Notes: generated from the letters alone by a model not told the origin. Shown: positions 22,861 through 34,833, counted from the first letter of the stretch. The stretch is 64,000 nucleotides of DNA from Blastocladiella emersonii ATCC 22665 (GCA_025594325.1 JANHCV010000007.1:1116001-1180000), one strand, 5' to 3'. Translations and numbers: made by a program.

Positions 22861-23571
22861 ATGACCGTCCCTGCGACCAAGCCCGATGCCGCCGAGCAGC
22901 CTGCCGGCGGCGCCAGCAACAGCACCAAGGACCTCACGGCCGCCACCGCTCCTGCTCCTGCTGCCGGGCCGGCGCGCGGGTTCCCGGGGGACTACCTGTA
23001 CACGCTTCCGTTCGCGGGTGACCTCGGGTTCACGTACGACGGCCCCGCAGCTGCCACCCGTAGCGGCAGGCGTGGGCGGTATCCGGGTAGCTGGCGGGAA
23101 TACGGCCGCTCGGCCAACCTCGAGTCCGACGCGGGCGCACGCGCGCGAGGCGCCGGCGGTCCTGCTCGCTCGGCTGCCGAGACCAAGGACGAGGCCACCG
23201 AGGACAAGTCGACGGCGACGCCCGAGGCCAAGGACTGCGCCGACGCCGAGTCGCCGACCATGTTCATGCCCAGCCCGCCGCCGTGCTGGAACTGCGGCGC
23301 TCCGCCCGCCATGTTCCCCGCTGCGATCCATCCTGCCGCGGGCGCTCGCGGCGGCTATTGGATCGACGTCCCGCCCGGCGTTCAGCCGCCCTCAGCGATC
23401 GGGCGCGGTTACATCGCTGGTTTTGCTCCCGGCGTTCGCGGCGGCTACTGGATCGACGTCCCGCCTGGCGTGCAGCCTCCCTCGGCGATCGGGCGCGGCT
23501 ACGCCGTTGCTCCCCACATGGAGGGCGCTCGCGGGGCCCAGTACGGCCCGTGGGGTGGTTTCTTTTGCTAA
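22861..23571 (+). CDS. Gly/Pro/Trp-rich protein with 30-residue tandem repeats, function unknown
   Basis: Single exon, 236 residues. The first 130 residues are Ala/Asp/Glu/Thr-rich with PGDYLYTLPFAGDLGF near residue 45. A PCWNCGAPP knuckle follows, then two near-identical units containing GGYWIDVPPGVQPPSAIGRG at a 30-residue period, ending in GPWGGFFC. There is no signal peptide and no membrane span. It is convergent with the metacaspase gene, whose tail is also made of Gly/Trp/Cys-rich tandem repeats with YWNCSRG. The resemblance is compositional rather than a clear alignment, but the pairing suggests related low-complexity domains. The duplicated DNA is almost unmutated, implying recent duplication or homogenisation. 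It is divergent from copy D with 253 nt between starts. No family recognised. Confidence 0.6.
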   Translation: MTVPATKPDAAEQPAGGASNSTKDLTAATAPAPAAGPARGFPGDYLYTLPFAGDLGFTYDGPAAATRSGRRGRYPGSWREYGRSANLESDAGARARGAGGPARSAAETKDEATEDKSTATPEAKDCADAESPTMFMPSPPPCWNCGAPPAMFPAAIHPAAGARGGYWIDVPPGVQPPSAIGRGYIAGFAPGVRGGYWIDVPPGVQPPSAIGRGYAVAPHMEGARGAQYGPWGGFFC

Positions 23572-24136
23572 GGGCAGCGTGCGCTCAACCACAACTTGAT
23601 GGAGCTGAATCATGGTTGTTCCTCGATCTCTGATAGTCAGCCCAGCAATCCGATACATACTTTGTTTCGATGCGCTCCAGTGTGCCTTCCGCCCGATTCG
23701 ATCGATCCTGAGGTTCTCCGGGCGAACGGAAGCGGTCAGCGCGGCGTTCAAGCCACGTGAGTGGCGCAGCGCGTCGTGCCCCGAACTGTCGACGCTCGGC
23801 GCTCAACGTACCGCTGACTCGGAGGGTTTGGTCCCGAATTACGCTGGGCTTTGGCTCATAGCATCATGTTCGATTCCGAGTCAGCCGCAACGCTACGTAT
23901 CCCTTTACTCGCGTCCACCCTTGCTACCCTGGAAACGGTTGACACGGCATCGAGGGCCACTGCCAACGCCTTGAAATTGCAGAGTGAGAGCCACCTCAGG
24001 CACGACAATTGAATGAAAAACACCAGCTGGCGAATCGAATCGAGTACACGAACGGCAAGGGAAGCTCATAAATGGGAGTCTCAACACTTTCGCGCGCCGA
24101 TCTGGCACTCACAACAGATTTCTCGCACCCACCGTA
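23572..24136. other. Convergent intergenic region with one orphan family motif
   Basis: No gene seen. At 23754-23776 there is an orphan copy of the family promoter motif (minus strand: GCGCTGCGCCACTCACGTG). No family exon follows it on either strand, so it may mark a lost copy. Confidence 0.45.
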
Positions 24137-25799
24137 TCACCACACATAGTAGCCGCAGGGACCGCAGGTACCAACCGAACCGTAGCCGGGGATGGGCGGC
24201 GGGCCCCATGAGCGAGCGTCGGCCACGCCAGCATTAGACGGCGAGGCGAACCCACCAGCATACGAGCCCGGCTTCGCGTTCGCGGACGGCGCGCCGCGCG
24301 GCATCATGTCCCAAACGGACGGCGGGCAGAAGTACACGCCACGCGACCCGCCGGCTGCGGCGACGTTTGCGGGTGCCGCACCGCGACTGCAGTTCCAGTA
24401 CCCGCTGCCGCCCCACCCGCACGGGCCCATGCCGTAGATGGTCGGGCGCGGCGGGACCCACTCGCAGTCGCGAGCGGCTGGAGCTTCGCCGGGCCCGCGC
24501 GACCCGTCGGCGGCCGCGCCGCGGGGCATCATGTCCCAGACGGACGGCATCTCGAAGTACACGCCGCCACGCGACCCGCCGGCGGCGGCAGCCTCCGCAG
24601 GCGCTGCGCCACGGCTGCAGTTCCAGTACCCGCTGCCGCCCCACCCGCACGGGCCCATGCCGTAAATGGTCGGGCGAGGCGGAACCCACTCGCAGTCGCG
24701 AGCCGCGCCGCCCTCGGCAGCAGCGGGGCGAGGACCAGCGGAGTAGTTGGCGTACGGGATCAGGTACGGGTAGCCGCGGTAGTAGACGACGCGAGCGCCG
24801 GGCGGGACGCCGGCAGCAGCAGCAGCGGTCGCGGCCGCGGCGGCCTTGGTCTTGGCGTTGAAGTTGGTGCCGTTCTGGCCGGCCTCGGCGGCGGGAGCAG
24901 CGCCATCCTGCTTCTGCTCCTCGGCCGAGGCGAACGGGTTGATGTTGGCTGCGAACTGCGTGCCCTTGGAGGTGTCGGCGAAGACACCGACGGGCGCGAA
25001 GGCGGGCATGTTGAGGGCTATCATGTGTGCGAGCCGAGTCAGCGATCAGGTCGGGTACGCGAGCGAAAACGAGCAAACGTACCCTCAGGCATGTTGGACG
25101 AGAGAACGGGCTTCTGGGTGCGCATGTTATCGTACTGGTCAATGAGCGGGACGGCGTCGATCCACGAGATGCCGGGCTTCTCCTGGAGGACGCGCATGAT
25201 GGCGGCCGTGAAGCAGCCGCCGGTCGTGAAGCCCATGGACTCCTGCGAGTCGAGCGCCGCCGACAGCGCGACGATCTCGGCCTGCAGCTCGTGTGTGTTG
25301 GTCTCGAGGTCGACCATGGTGCCCGAGTGGCAGCAGTCGAAAACTAGGACCATGCGGCAGCCCGCGGGGAGGCACGCGAGCAGGGCGCGCACCTCGTCGT
25401 CGAGGATCATGCCGTCGGCGCACACGAGGAACTCGTCGGCGCCATCGTACTCGTCGCCCGACTCGTCCTTGGTCTGGCCGCCGTGGCCGGCGTACGAGAA
25501 GAGCAGCGTGTCGCCGGCGCACGCGTTGTAGACCATGTCCTCGAGGACGCCGAGGATCTGGGCGCGCGTGATGGGCGCGTCCTTGTCCGTGAACACGTTG
25601 ACGTTCTGGATGCCCATCATGCGCGCGATCTTGGCCATGTTGTTGGCGTCGACGTCGCATCCTACAAGTGGGCGAGGGATCGAGTGTAAGAATGCTGGTC
25701 GGTGGGTCGAGAAGCGGGGCGAGCGAGCGTACCCGGGATCGGGTTGGCGCCTCGGCCGGTCGGGTACGAGAGGCCGAAGCAGTTGGCACTGTTGACCAT
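24137..25799 (-). CDS. Metacaspase (C14 peptidase) with C-terminal repeat domain
   Basis: Exons 25799-25733, 25661-25083 and 25017-24137 give 508 residues; both introns start GTACG. The caspase fold is at the N-terminus, without the usual Pro/Gln-rich prodomain: NCFGLSYPTGRGANPIPGCDVDANNM, then the catalytic histidine in FSYAGHGGQ (about residue 80) and the catalytic cysteine in VFDCCHSG (about residue 129). A p10-like region follows (GGCFTAAIMRVLQ ... KPVLSS). The last 290 residues are Ala/Gly/Pro-rich, with a 76-residue unit present twice (ARDCEWVPPRPTIYGMG, CGWGGSGYWNCSRGA, PSVWDMMPRGA) and an aromatic/Cys end. Metacaspases cleave after Arg/Lys and serve in stress and clearance of aggregates. 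The reversed order, protease first and low-complexity tail last, is uncommon. Catalytic residues are intact. Confidence 0.85.
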
Positions 25800-26640
25800 G
25801 GTTGGCGGTTGATGCGTAGCAGTGGTCAGTAGACGATCCGTGAAGAGCGGGAGGAGGGAGGGAGGGTGGGCGGCTCGCTGCCTTTTATACCCGCGGCCGC
25901 GCTTCTGCGCGTATCGGGCAGAAAACCCGGGCATCCAAAACGCCACCAGCTCACACAGGCCCGAAACGAGGGCCAGCAACGGCGAGGAAGACAAGGGCGA
26001 GCGGCGGTCGCGTTTGCGCGTCGACGGCTCGGCGACCTGCCTCGTTGAGCGGCCGCTGCTCCCCGTTTTCGCGTGCACCTGCCGTTTCTGTTCTCCGTGA
26101 AGCCGCCACGCGGCCCATCGGGTGTTGCGCTCGGATGCTTCCTCCCACGGGCGCGCTGATTGGTCGAGCAACGGAGGGAGGCGTGCGCGGTGCATGAACC
26201 GAGGACGGCTGAGAGAAGGTTGCCGTGCGGGGTAACCGCGAGACGCTTATGTCTCCCGTCATCATCACACTGGGGACGCGTCGAGCTCGCCCTGAGGCTC
26301 GCAGTTCGTGCCGCAAGCGTTCGTGGTCCAGCCCGAGCGGTCGGTCGACGTTCGAGGCGCGAGACGCGTCGAGATATCATGTGATGCGAGTTTCCCCTCT
26401 CGGTCGCCCGCGGCGCCGCGTCCCGCGCGCTCCCTCGCTGCTCTCCCCTTCACGCTGACTCGGGCTCCTGGGACTGAGCCACTTCATGCATTGGACGCTT
26501 AACCCCACCTGTCATGGATACGTCGGCCTGAGAAACGCAACCGTTGCGACTAGGGTGGTCGGAGGGGGCTGCCGCTCGCGTTGGCGCGTTGGCGCGTCGG
26601 CGCGTCGCGGATGACACCGCTGCGAAGGACCATGGTCTAA
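25800..26640. other. Intergenic region upstream of the metacaspase
   Basis: Probable metacaspase promoter, with a TATAAAA-like sequence on the minus strand at about 25884-25890 (CCTTTTATAC on plus). No supported gene in the rest. Confidence 0.4.
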
Positions 26641-29600
26641 GCCGCCGCCCTCGCCTGCGCCGTGGCGATTCAGCGCCTGCCTGCCGCGTGTGAGGTCCGC
26701 GCCGGTGAGGTCTTTGCGATCGCCACCATTGCGTCGTGCGACGGGTCGCTGATCAAGGTCACCTTCAACAACTTCCAGACCGTGCTCAGGCGGCGGGGGG
26801 CGGCGGCGGTGATGGGTCGGGTTTCACGGGCGCCACGTCGCGCGCGCAGTGGGACTACGGCTTCGACCGTTACTAGGTTGCCGTCGCGTCGGCCACCCAC
26901 TCAGGCAGCGCGCAGGTCCTGCCGGGCACCGAGGCCGTATACCGCGCCCTCATCTTTGACTGGCGGCGCCAGCGGGCCCACCGCTTCACGTTCCGCCCGA
27001 CCGGCTCACCGTCGGCCGTCGTGCCGTTCGCCTTTCGCGAGGAGACGCCGATGCTCAGCTGGTCGCCTTGCGGTAGTAGCGGGCCCGTCCGCTTCGCCAT
27101 CCAGTCCATCTTCAAGGACAGCGACCTGGTGAAACCTCTTAAATGGGTTCTCGGGTCGACGCGAAGTGAAACTCGCCGCGTTTCGCCGTCACGGGGGATC
27201 AGGCGCGTGCGCGAAAATGTCTCGCAGCAGCTGGAGACGCGTCGCTGCATCCAGAAACGCGTCGCTCCGACGCGTCAACCATCGCTCCCTTGATACAATC
27301 TTCGACTCCTTGCGATGCCATCGACTTGACCCTCCCAGCGCGTGCCCCGCCGACACCACCCCCAACTATTCGATGTGCTCGCGACCCGTACCCCGATACA
27401 CGCGTGCCGACGCATGGGCGGACCGCGTGCTCATCGCCGCGGGGCGCGGTCCCGGGTTTCGTGTAGCGCGACTGCTCGTGGCACGACAAGCCGCGCAGGA
27501 AGAGATCCCTGCTGTCGCGACGCCGGGCACATCATAGCCGTGTATCGCCAGCGGTTCCGCTCGTGCCGGTATGCAACGCGTCTCTCGCCGTGAACGCTAA
27601 CGCGCCCGTTCGCTCGTGTATGCCGAATGGGGGCTGTCGCACCGCCTCAACATCTCGCACGCCGCGTACTCGGTCGTCATGTTTGGCGGCGCCTCTGCTG
27701 CATCCGGTACGCCAAGGACACGCTTCGCGAGGTCTGCTGACACGACGCGCGTCGTTGTAGGCAGGCACCTGTACTCCTCCTCTTTCTCCTCGAGTCAACC
27801 GGTACGTGGCTATGGCCATGGCCTAGTCGCACTCCCTGGATACGCGTTGCGCGTCGGCGGTGAGCTGTACGCCGAGATACAGGTCAAGATCGCCATGGAT
27901 CGCGTTCCAGAAGCGCGGCAGCAGCAGCGGCTCATTTACGGTACGCGTGCGTGTTTACGAGATACGTCATACGAGCTCGTAACCGACCTGGGCCGGCGGC
28001 TTTCGCGTAGCAACGACGACTTCAAGCTCGCACTCGGCCGTCCTGGCGGCTGCGGTGAGTTGCTCCGCGACCATCAACTGTTCCCCGTCTCGCTCGTCCC
28101 CTATCGCAGCACCCTCGTCGCTTCTTCCCAACTCTTCGCCTCAAGCACGGCGGAGGTACGTGCCCTTGGCCTCGCTCGTGGTCGTCCCTGCACTCATTGC
28201 TCACTCATGACCACTGCAACATGCTACGATGACACGTCAAGTCGGCCACGCTCGCGTCCAACGCTCACGTTCAACGTGCGCGGCTCGACGCTCGGCCGAC
28301 TGTACAGCGCGAGTCCAAGTCCGTGGGCGGGCGGCGTACATCGCCCTGCATGGCTGGTACGTGACGTTTCGTGTCGGTCGCCTCAAAAGTACCACCGATT
28401 ATCGATCACTGACATCTTGAAGTTGCTGCATTTCCCCAGATTCTCGCCGTGCCGTGCCATTTGATTCAAGCGACTGGCGCTCCACAGCAACACACAACGA
28501 TGAAGCACCGGTACGCGTGCGTTCAAGGACAGCGGCAGCATCGGGCGTGGGCCAGCTCACACTCGTTAAGAAGCTCGCGCTCATCAAGAAGCTTGACACG
28601 CACACGCTGGTTCGCTCGCTCGTTCGCTGATCCAGATCCAGCGCGCGGCCACGGTCACGGCACAGCCATCATGATGACTCGCTCGGGCCGCAAGGCGTTC
28701 AGCAAGGAGCAGCAGCTGTCCAAGCCGATGACCATCATCCTCGTCCGTCCCTGAGCTCACGCGCGTGCCGAGTCCATGGCAAGCGAGCGAGTGTCATCAT
28801 CCGGTACGAGAATGGGCCCGCCGCTGTCCGCATAATCATGGCGCATCGCCGCTTGACACTAGAACAACTACCGACCCGACGACACTACACGCGCCGACCT
28901 CACGTACTTCTCGATGTCGAGGCTTTACTTCCCCCGCATCGACGACTTCAAGTAAGCTGCGGGGCGCCTCGACGGTCGGTCGCTCCAGAACTGCAACGGC
29001 CGCCGCCACCATCTCGATCATCGACCGCAGTCCTCGGCCGAGCTCGCTCGCTCAGCACGGTGCTCTCAACGACTACGACTCGGCTTCTGCCACAACACTG
29101 CGCGCGCGCGGTGGCCGTCCCCGTCAGTCAACGACCACCAAGCTCCGGCCAGCCACGACACGGCGTGACACGACGCGACGCTAACCACCACCAGGTCAAG
29201 TTGACGGCGAGCGTCACGCGGCGGGGTCGTAGGTTATCGTTAACCTGGGACGTGTCGCTCTGGATCCCTCACCCGCGTGGACACGGCCGATCACTCACCA
29301 CTTGCTCGCTCGTCGCGCTGCTCTAGAAACTCATCGTGTGCGACTGGATCGAGAACTCTAGACCGTCCGACTACACGCTTGCAAACGCTCCCGCTGCCAC
29401 CATGTCCGATGGCCATCGCGTTTGCGTCAGCGTCGTGATCTCACCTCGGCCAGCGCCACGACAAATCGAACTAGGTCAACATCATCATCGCGCCCCGCCG
29501 ACATTGCCTTGTTCCCGTCCGCCGCTGATCACATCTTTGCGCGCGAGTCCGTGATCGCTGACATCTGTTCTCCGCGACCAGTAGTAGATGGAAGTCGCGC

Positions 29601-31300
29601 TACTTCGCCTCGCTCGCATCGACGACCCGACTCGTGTTTTGTACGCGCGCGTACCGCGTAACGACGAGCTACCGCGTCGTTCCTCGCTCGTCCGCAGCCA
29701 GCTGTTCGCCCCGTATACGTACGCGGACGTTCTCGGCTGCATCCCCACCACCGCTCCGAGTCATGTACGCGTTGACCAAGCCGAGGTCAAGCTCTACGAC
29801 GAGAACCGCGTGCGCATCGGGTCACACGACAACTAGATGATATCGGTCCACGTGGCCGAGACGAGACGGGACCATCCGCACGGCGGCTCATACTGACCGA
29901 GCCGCGCGACTGCATCCGCTGTGTAGCCGACTTGACCGTCTTCGAGTTCTTCTTCCTCCGCGCGCGTACTCGTTTTCATCCTCGACGCCGCCGCCGCGAC
30001 CAGCGGTGCTGCACGACGACGATCTGTTCTGTGACGGTACGCTCCATCTACGCTGCGCGTAGTGATTGCGAATACGGCGGACTGACGCGCGCGAACTTCG
30101 TTTCTCCGAGTAGGCGCTGCTCGCCTCGACCAACACGGGCTGCTGATTGATCGTATCGCCACCGTCGCTCCTCCTCAAGCGTGTCCGGATCATCATCCTC
30201 GTCCTCGCCCATCTGCTGCTTCGGCAACCTCGACGCTTCGCCACGCTTCGCGTTCGCCATCGTCCAGCCCAGCAGCACGAGTCCGTGGCCTCGCGCCGTG
30301 GCCATGGCCGCGTAGGGCATCGACTATGGCTCATGACCCGCGCGCGACATGATCGAGCTCGGAGCGCGCGACACAAACCAATGACTCTCATCCTCGAGCC
30401 TACGCGCCCGCACGCTCAAGTCCAAGTCGTCGTCGTCGTGGTCGTGTCCCCGGCGGCGGCGCAGGTCATTGTCTAACATGGAACGTGTCGTCCTAGTCGG
30501 TCGCCGCAACTTCTCTCTACTCCACTGATGATGATGATCACTCACGGCTCGCTCGCTCACTCGCTGCACTACACCAGTAGTTCACTGTACGTGTATTGAC
30601 CGCTTACTCTCAACCACACGCCCGTCCTCGAGGTTTCCATGGCTGTTGGGGTCAAGGCCATCATCGCGTGCGTCCGCGTCATGTTTCCGCTCGCCCGCCC
30701 GCGTAATTTCTTCCTCGCGGAGAAGGTTGAGCTCGACGTGTGCCGCGTCTCTAGCAACAAGTGACTCGGGGGCTGGTACGCGTGGCGTGGCCGTGTTCCC
30801 GGAACGTATACGTGTGCTTCCAGGTTCTGCCGAGCGAGCGAACCTCGTGCAAAGTTCCTTTGCTCATGACCAGTTTGCGTTGGGTGTGCGGCGGCTCCGT
30901 CGTGGGTTAGTCCCAGCTCATGGTTTGCTCTTGCCGAGGCGGGCGGGGCCGTCGCTCCGATCGAGAAGGTAGAGCCAGAAACGCTGCGCGCTCGGACCCT
31001 CAGCGCAACCGCCCGCTTCCAGGACCTGCTACTTTGTCGTCCTCGGCTTTCACCTCACGGCGGACCAGAAGCGACTCGCTGCACTCTATCTGAGCAATAT
31101 TGCCACCGCAATCTCGCATCTCGTTTCAACTCGATCACGCCCAGCAATAGGCGGGCGGGGATCAGACGCGCCGCGCCACTCACGTGTAAATGAGCGCAGA
31201 CCTCGTGGTCGTCTTGCCCACGGCCCGTTCTCGCGGGACGATCCACGATTGTTGCAACGATAGAACTTTCGACGTTTCACCAGATTCTATTCGTTGTAGA
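26641..31300. pseudogene. Decayed coding remnants, no intact gene
   Basis: About 4.7 kb in which short stretches look protein-like but are broken by stops and frame changes. On the plus strand: 26660-26790 (VRAGEVFAIATIASCDGSL), 26880-27135 (VPFAFREETPMLSWSPCG; FAIQSIFKDSDLV), 27616-27700 (AEWGLSHRLNISHAAYSVV), 28890-28950 (LTYFSMSRLYFPRIDDFK), 29330-29400 (IVCDWIENS), 29585-29836 (YTYADVLGCIP; VKLYDENRVRIG) and 30640-30764 (FPLARPRNFFLAEKVELDV). The stretches read in one direction, as if from one or two long former genes. I recognise no family. The region carries repeated-looking CTCGCTCG/CGTACG microsatellite-like noise. Confidence 0.4.
31165..31186 (+). promoter_or_regulatory. Orphan copy of the family motif
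   Basis: Plus strand GCGCCGCGCCACTCACGTG, followed by TAAA. No family exon lies downstream. A very similar copy is at 34491-34512, and the flanking 40-60 nt also resemble each other, so it may be part of a dispersed repeat. Confidence 0.45.
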
Positions 31301-31350
31301 AATCAACACAAATCGTGGCGCGTCTATTGAGCGAGTGTGCTCGCCGCTGG

Positions 31351-33187
31351 TCAGCTACCCAAGATGGACTTGAGCCGAGCTTGCCCTTCGGGGCTGATCC
31401 GTGTCCCCTTCACCGTGACCGAAAGCGTGCGCAACCGCGGCATGCGGTTCGCCTTGAACACATCAACGACCGCGTCTTCGATCGGGTTGTCGTCAATGCG
31501 CAAGATCCACATGGCTGCGGGCAAAGCGGGGATCAGCTCTGCCATTCCCTCGTTGTTGACGCCGCATCGCGTCAAGTCGAGAATCTGCAGCGAAGGTGTG
31601 CGCCGAGCCCACGACGCGAGCGCGTCCATGTCGGAGCGGCTCAGCGTCACTTCGCCCAAGCATAAGTTGATCATGTTGGTTTCGGGCATGTTCTGCAACA
31701 TCAAAGCGAGTCCGTCCGGCGCAAAGATGGCGCGGTGGAGCATCATGCGCTTCATCGAGGCAGGGAGAGCGCGCGCGAAGTGAACTGCGTCAAGCTCGGT
31801 CAGGTCAGAACCCAGCAGCATGAGGCTTTCGAGGTGCTGGGCTGTCGACGCGACCTGCGCCACGAAGCAGTCTAGCACAGCGGCGATACCAGGGTGATCT
31901 CCGCTGAGATCAAGATCGGTGAGCGTCGCGGGAATGCCACGCGCAAGGTCCTCCAAGTCGGCAGCGCCCATGCGGGTTGAAGCGAGTTGCAGGTTGGTCA
32001 GCTGCGGCAACTGGCGACTGGCCAGCGCGCTCGACGCGCCGTGCGGGTGGACCAGGTTGCCGTTCAGGTTCAGCTCCGCCAGCGTGTCGGGAAGCGCAGC
32101 AATCACCACGGCGGCCCTCGCGGGCAACATGTCGCAGTTGTGGAGCTGCAGCGTGCGCAGGCCTCGGAGACAGGTGAGGCGAAGCGCGAGCGCCTCGGCG
32201 GCCTCGAGCGAAAACGCATTGATCTCGTACTTGAAGGAAACGAGCCCTGCGGGAAGGCGGGCAAAGACTGCGCGCGTTGCAAGCGTGTTCTTGTGGGATG
32301 AGCCTGCAAGGTCGAGGCATTCGAACGACTCGGGGAGGCAGTCCATGAGCGCAGCCGCCAGCTGGACGTCAAGCGGGTTGTACGCTAGTGTGAGAGCTTT
32401 CAGGGCGGGCGGGAACTGCGTCGTGTGCTCGCCGATCGCGACGGACGTGATCCCAGCCGAGCGCATGCCCAGCTCGGTGAGCGAAGCGGGCAGAACGGAC
32501 AAGACCTGCTCGAACTGCGCGATCCGGTTGCCCGACAAGTCAAGCCGTTGCACCGTCGGTGGGAGGCGCAGCGCGCGCACCCGCGCCACGTCGAGGTCGC
32601 AACAGAGGAGCGAGACGTAAAGCACGCGCTGCTTGGGCGAGGCGAAGGCGCGGTTGAGCACGGCGATGCCGTCGAGGGTGATTCGCTTTTTGCCGCATGT
32701 TGACGATGGCTGCGCTGCCCTCAGCAATACTGTCGGCGAGTTCGAGAATGGCTGCGTCGCCTGGCGCCATTCCGTTGCCTGGAAAGGGAGCGTCTTGCAC
32801 TACATCAAGTGCGACCAGCAGCCGTTCGTGCGCAGTGGGGGGAAGTGCAACGGCCGACTTGTTTGCGCGCCAAAAAGCGACGACGTCGTCGAAGCCGCGA
32901 TTCAAGGCCTCGTGCACGTCGCCGTGGCCAATCTGCAAGACAGCTCTGCCGTGGTCGCGCAACACTTCAAGGAGATTCGCGTTGCCGCTCAGCGTCGCAT
33001 CGACGATGTTGAGGCTCGGGCATTTCCGCCGCACGGCGCGGGTCACGTTTGAGATGCGCTCGCGCGGCATCACGCCGAGGTACGGCGCCATGCCACGCAG
33101 GTCGTTTTTGGGGTGAAACCCAACAGCAAGAACGAGGATCGCCTCGATGATGTCGCTCACAGTGAGCCTAGGTTGCAACAAGTCCAT
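31351..33187 (-). CDS. Leucine-rich repeat protein, interrupted by one frameshift
   Basis: Two overlapping frames form one protein of about 608 residues. The upstream frame starts at 33187 (MDLLQPRLTVSDIIEAILV) and runs about 165 residues, with an ankyrin-like sequence VHEALNRGFDDVVAFWRAN. The downstream frame runs from near 32690 to the stop at 31351 and contains about eleven LRRs (VQRLDLSGNRIAQFEQVL; LAELNLNGNLVHPHG; LQILDLTRCGVNNEGM). The frames switch at a run of five A (gene strand; 32691-32687). No GT-AG pair fits there. It is either a recent one-base mutation or a sequencing/assembly error. Repeats are regular and otherwise undamaged, favouring a functional or very recently broken gene. 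No signal peptide or NB-ARC domain is seen, so it is not an obvious NLR. Function unknown. Confidence 0.65.
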
Positions 33188-33412
33188 GTTTCATTCGATT
33201 TGCAGGGCGAGGTGGGTGAGCGGTTGGAGGGGGAGCAAGGGTTCGGCCCGGGCTCGGTGGTGGGCGTGGGCGCGCAAGTCAGCCCCCGATGGTCCTTTGA
33301 GGATCCCCCTGACTTGCTTCGCTCACACGTGCAGATGAGCATCGCGTCGGCACCGCAACAAACCATTTGATCAGCCCAACGAGTAGCCCAATTTGTCACG
33401 CGGTTTCATAAA

Positions 33413-34262
33413 TCATACATAAGTGAAATCGCCCAGCACAGCGACCACTGGTCGTTTCTTGTCGTCCTCATCATCATCGTCAACAAACACCGCAGTCGCG
33501 AGTCCCGGCACGGCCTCACGGTCCACATCGCGGGAGCCTTCGAACGGTCCGACCGGAGCCATGCACCCGCGGTGCAAGGTGTCGATCAGAGTTCGCAGGT
33601 CCTTGACGTATCGCTGGTAGAAATCGCTGCTACGGCTCCCAAGAGCCGAAACCATCTCGCTGTACAGCTTCTGAACAGGCGGGAGGAGCTTGCTGTCGAT
33701 TCAGAGGTGGAGAGCGGTACCCGTGCTCGCCTATTGAGATGAAGGCAAAGTGAGTTTTCGGCGTCCCGCTGCAGTGTCATGAGCAAAAGGAGGGCCGCAC
33801 CAAAGTCGCGATGGCCGCGACGACGAGGGGCGCGATCTGGTCAAGCGTGACGACGTTGCGCTCCCTGGCCCCAGGCTTCATCGTGCGCGTGTTCAGCCGC
33901 TCGAGGTAGGCCTCGATGGCGTCAACGCTGTCCGCTATAAGGGGCCAATCGATGGATAGACCGGTGAGCTGCGTCCCAAAAGGAGCAACCGCAAACGAAC
34001 GTACCCTTGCACCGGCGCATGCCAGCCTGCACAAGCTTGGCGAGCAGCTGGTGGATAGAAGACGAGCCGGAGTTGTCGAGCCTCGGAGTGACCATCCAGT
34101 GGCATTCGAATTCGAGGCTCTGAACGCCAGCAAGAGTTACGACGGCAAGAAATGTTGGTCGAACAGCGACCATGCGTTTTCCCATCAAGTCTGACAGCAT
34201 TGAGTGGTACATGCAGTTACGAAAGTGGACCACGACTGTTGCGTAGTGCTTACGGCACCGGA
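33413..34262 (-). pseudogene. Multi-copy unknown family, copy E (5' part lost, in-frame stop)
   Basis: Begins at the equivalent of exon 3 (YATVVVHFRN ... QSLEFECHWMVTP), with no trace of exons 1-2. Exon 4 is intact (IEAYLERLNTRTM; VVTLDQIAPLVVAAIATL) and its splice signals are kept. Exon 5 starts ASTGTALHL and meets a TGA at 33703-33701 in place of the family glycine, then continues LLPPVQKLYSEMVSALG and FYQRYVKDLRTLIDTL, ending in an extended acidic tail at 33413. Pseudogene. Confidence 0.75.
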
Positions 34263-34833
34263 AAACCTTAAAGCGCAATTCGGAAGGGTTCTAGACTATC
34301 ATGACAATGGTACGTTACGAGTTGACGTTCGCCGCGTTCTGGACAAAATCGTGTTGTTTGAGTTTAGGGTACCGAAATCCCAAACGGAATCAACGTGTTC
34401 CAGACCGACATCCACCAGGGTGCCATAATAACTACGCCTGCAAAGCCGGCCTGCCCCCGGACGCGCCAATCAGCGATGAGGTTCAGCCGTGACGCGCCGC
34501 GCCACTCACGTGCGTGTAAACATTCAAGTTTCGCGGCTCTTGAAAGTCTGTTTTCTCGACGAACATCCACCGAGCGACCTACGCTACAGATTAAGTTCCT
34601 CCACTGTCAGATTTTCCTCTAATTCACCCAGCTCAAGATCGGAGACAAGCGGATCCGGTCAGTCGAGCCCGGGCAGCGGGGGCGAGGCAAACGTACATCA
34701 TCCAACCGGACAACCGATGCTTACGGATGCAAACTTGATCAGCGCTGCTGACTCCGACGACATCTCATGGAGGACAATGACACAAGGAGCATGATATATC
34801 GATACACACGAGCCCATCGCCAAAACTGAACCA
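34263..34833. other. Intergenic region between family copies E and F
   Basis: No gene supported. Contains the motif copy at 34491-34512. Confidence 0.4.
34491..34512 (+). promoter_or_regulatory. Copy of the family motif between copies E and F
   Basis: Plus strand GCGCCGCGCCACTCACGTG. Its orientation is opposite to that found before the other minus-strand copies, so it is unlikely to serve copy E in the same way. Confidence 0.45.

Noticed and set aside
31351-33187. LRR protein as an NLR immune receptor
   Set aside because: No NB-ARC or NACHT motif is visible in the N-terminal part.
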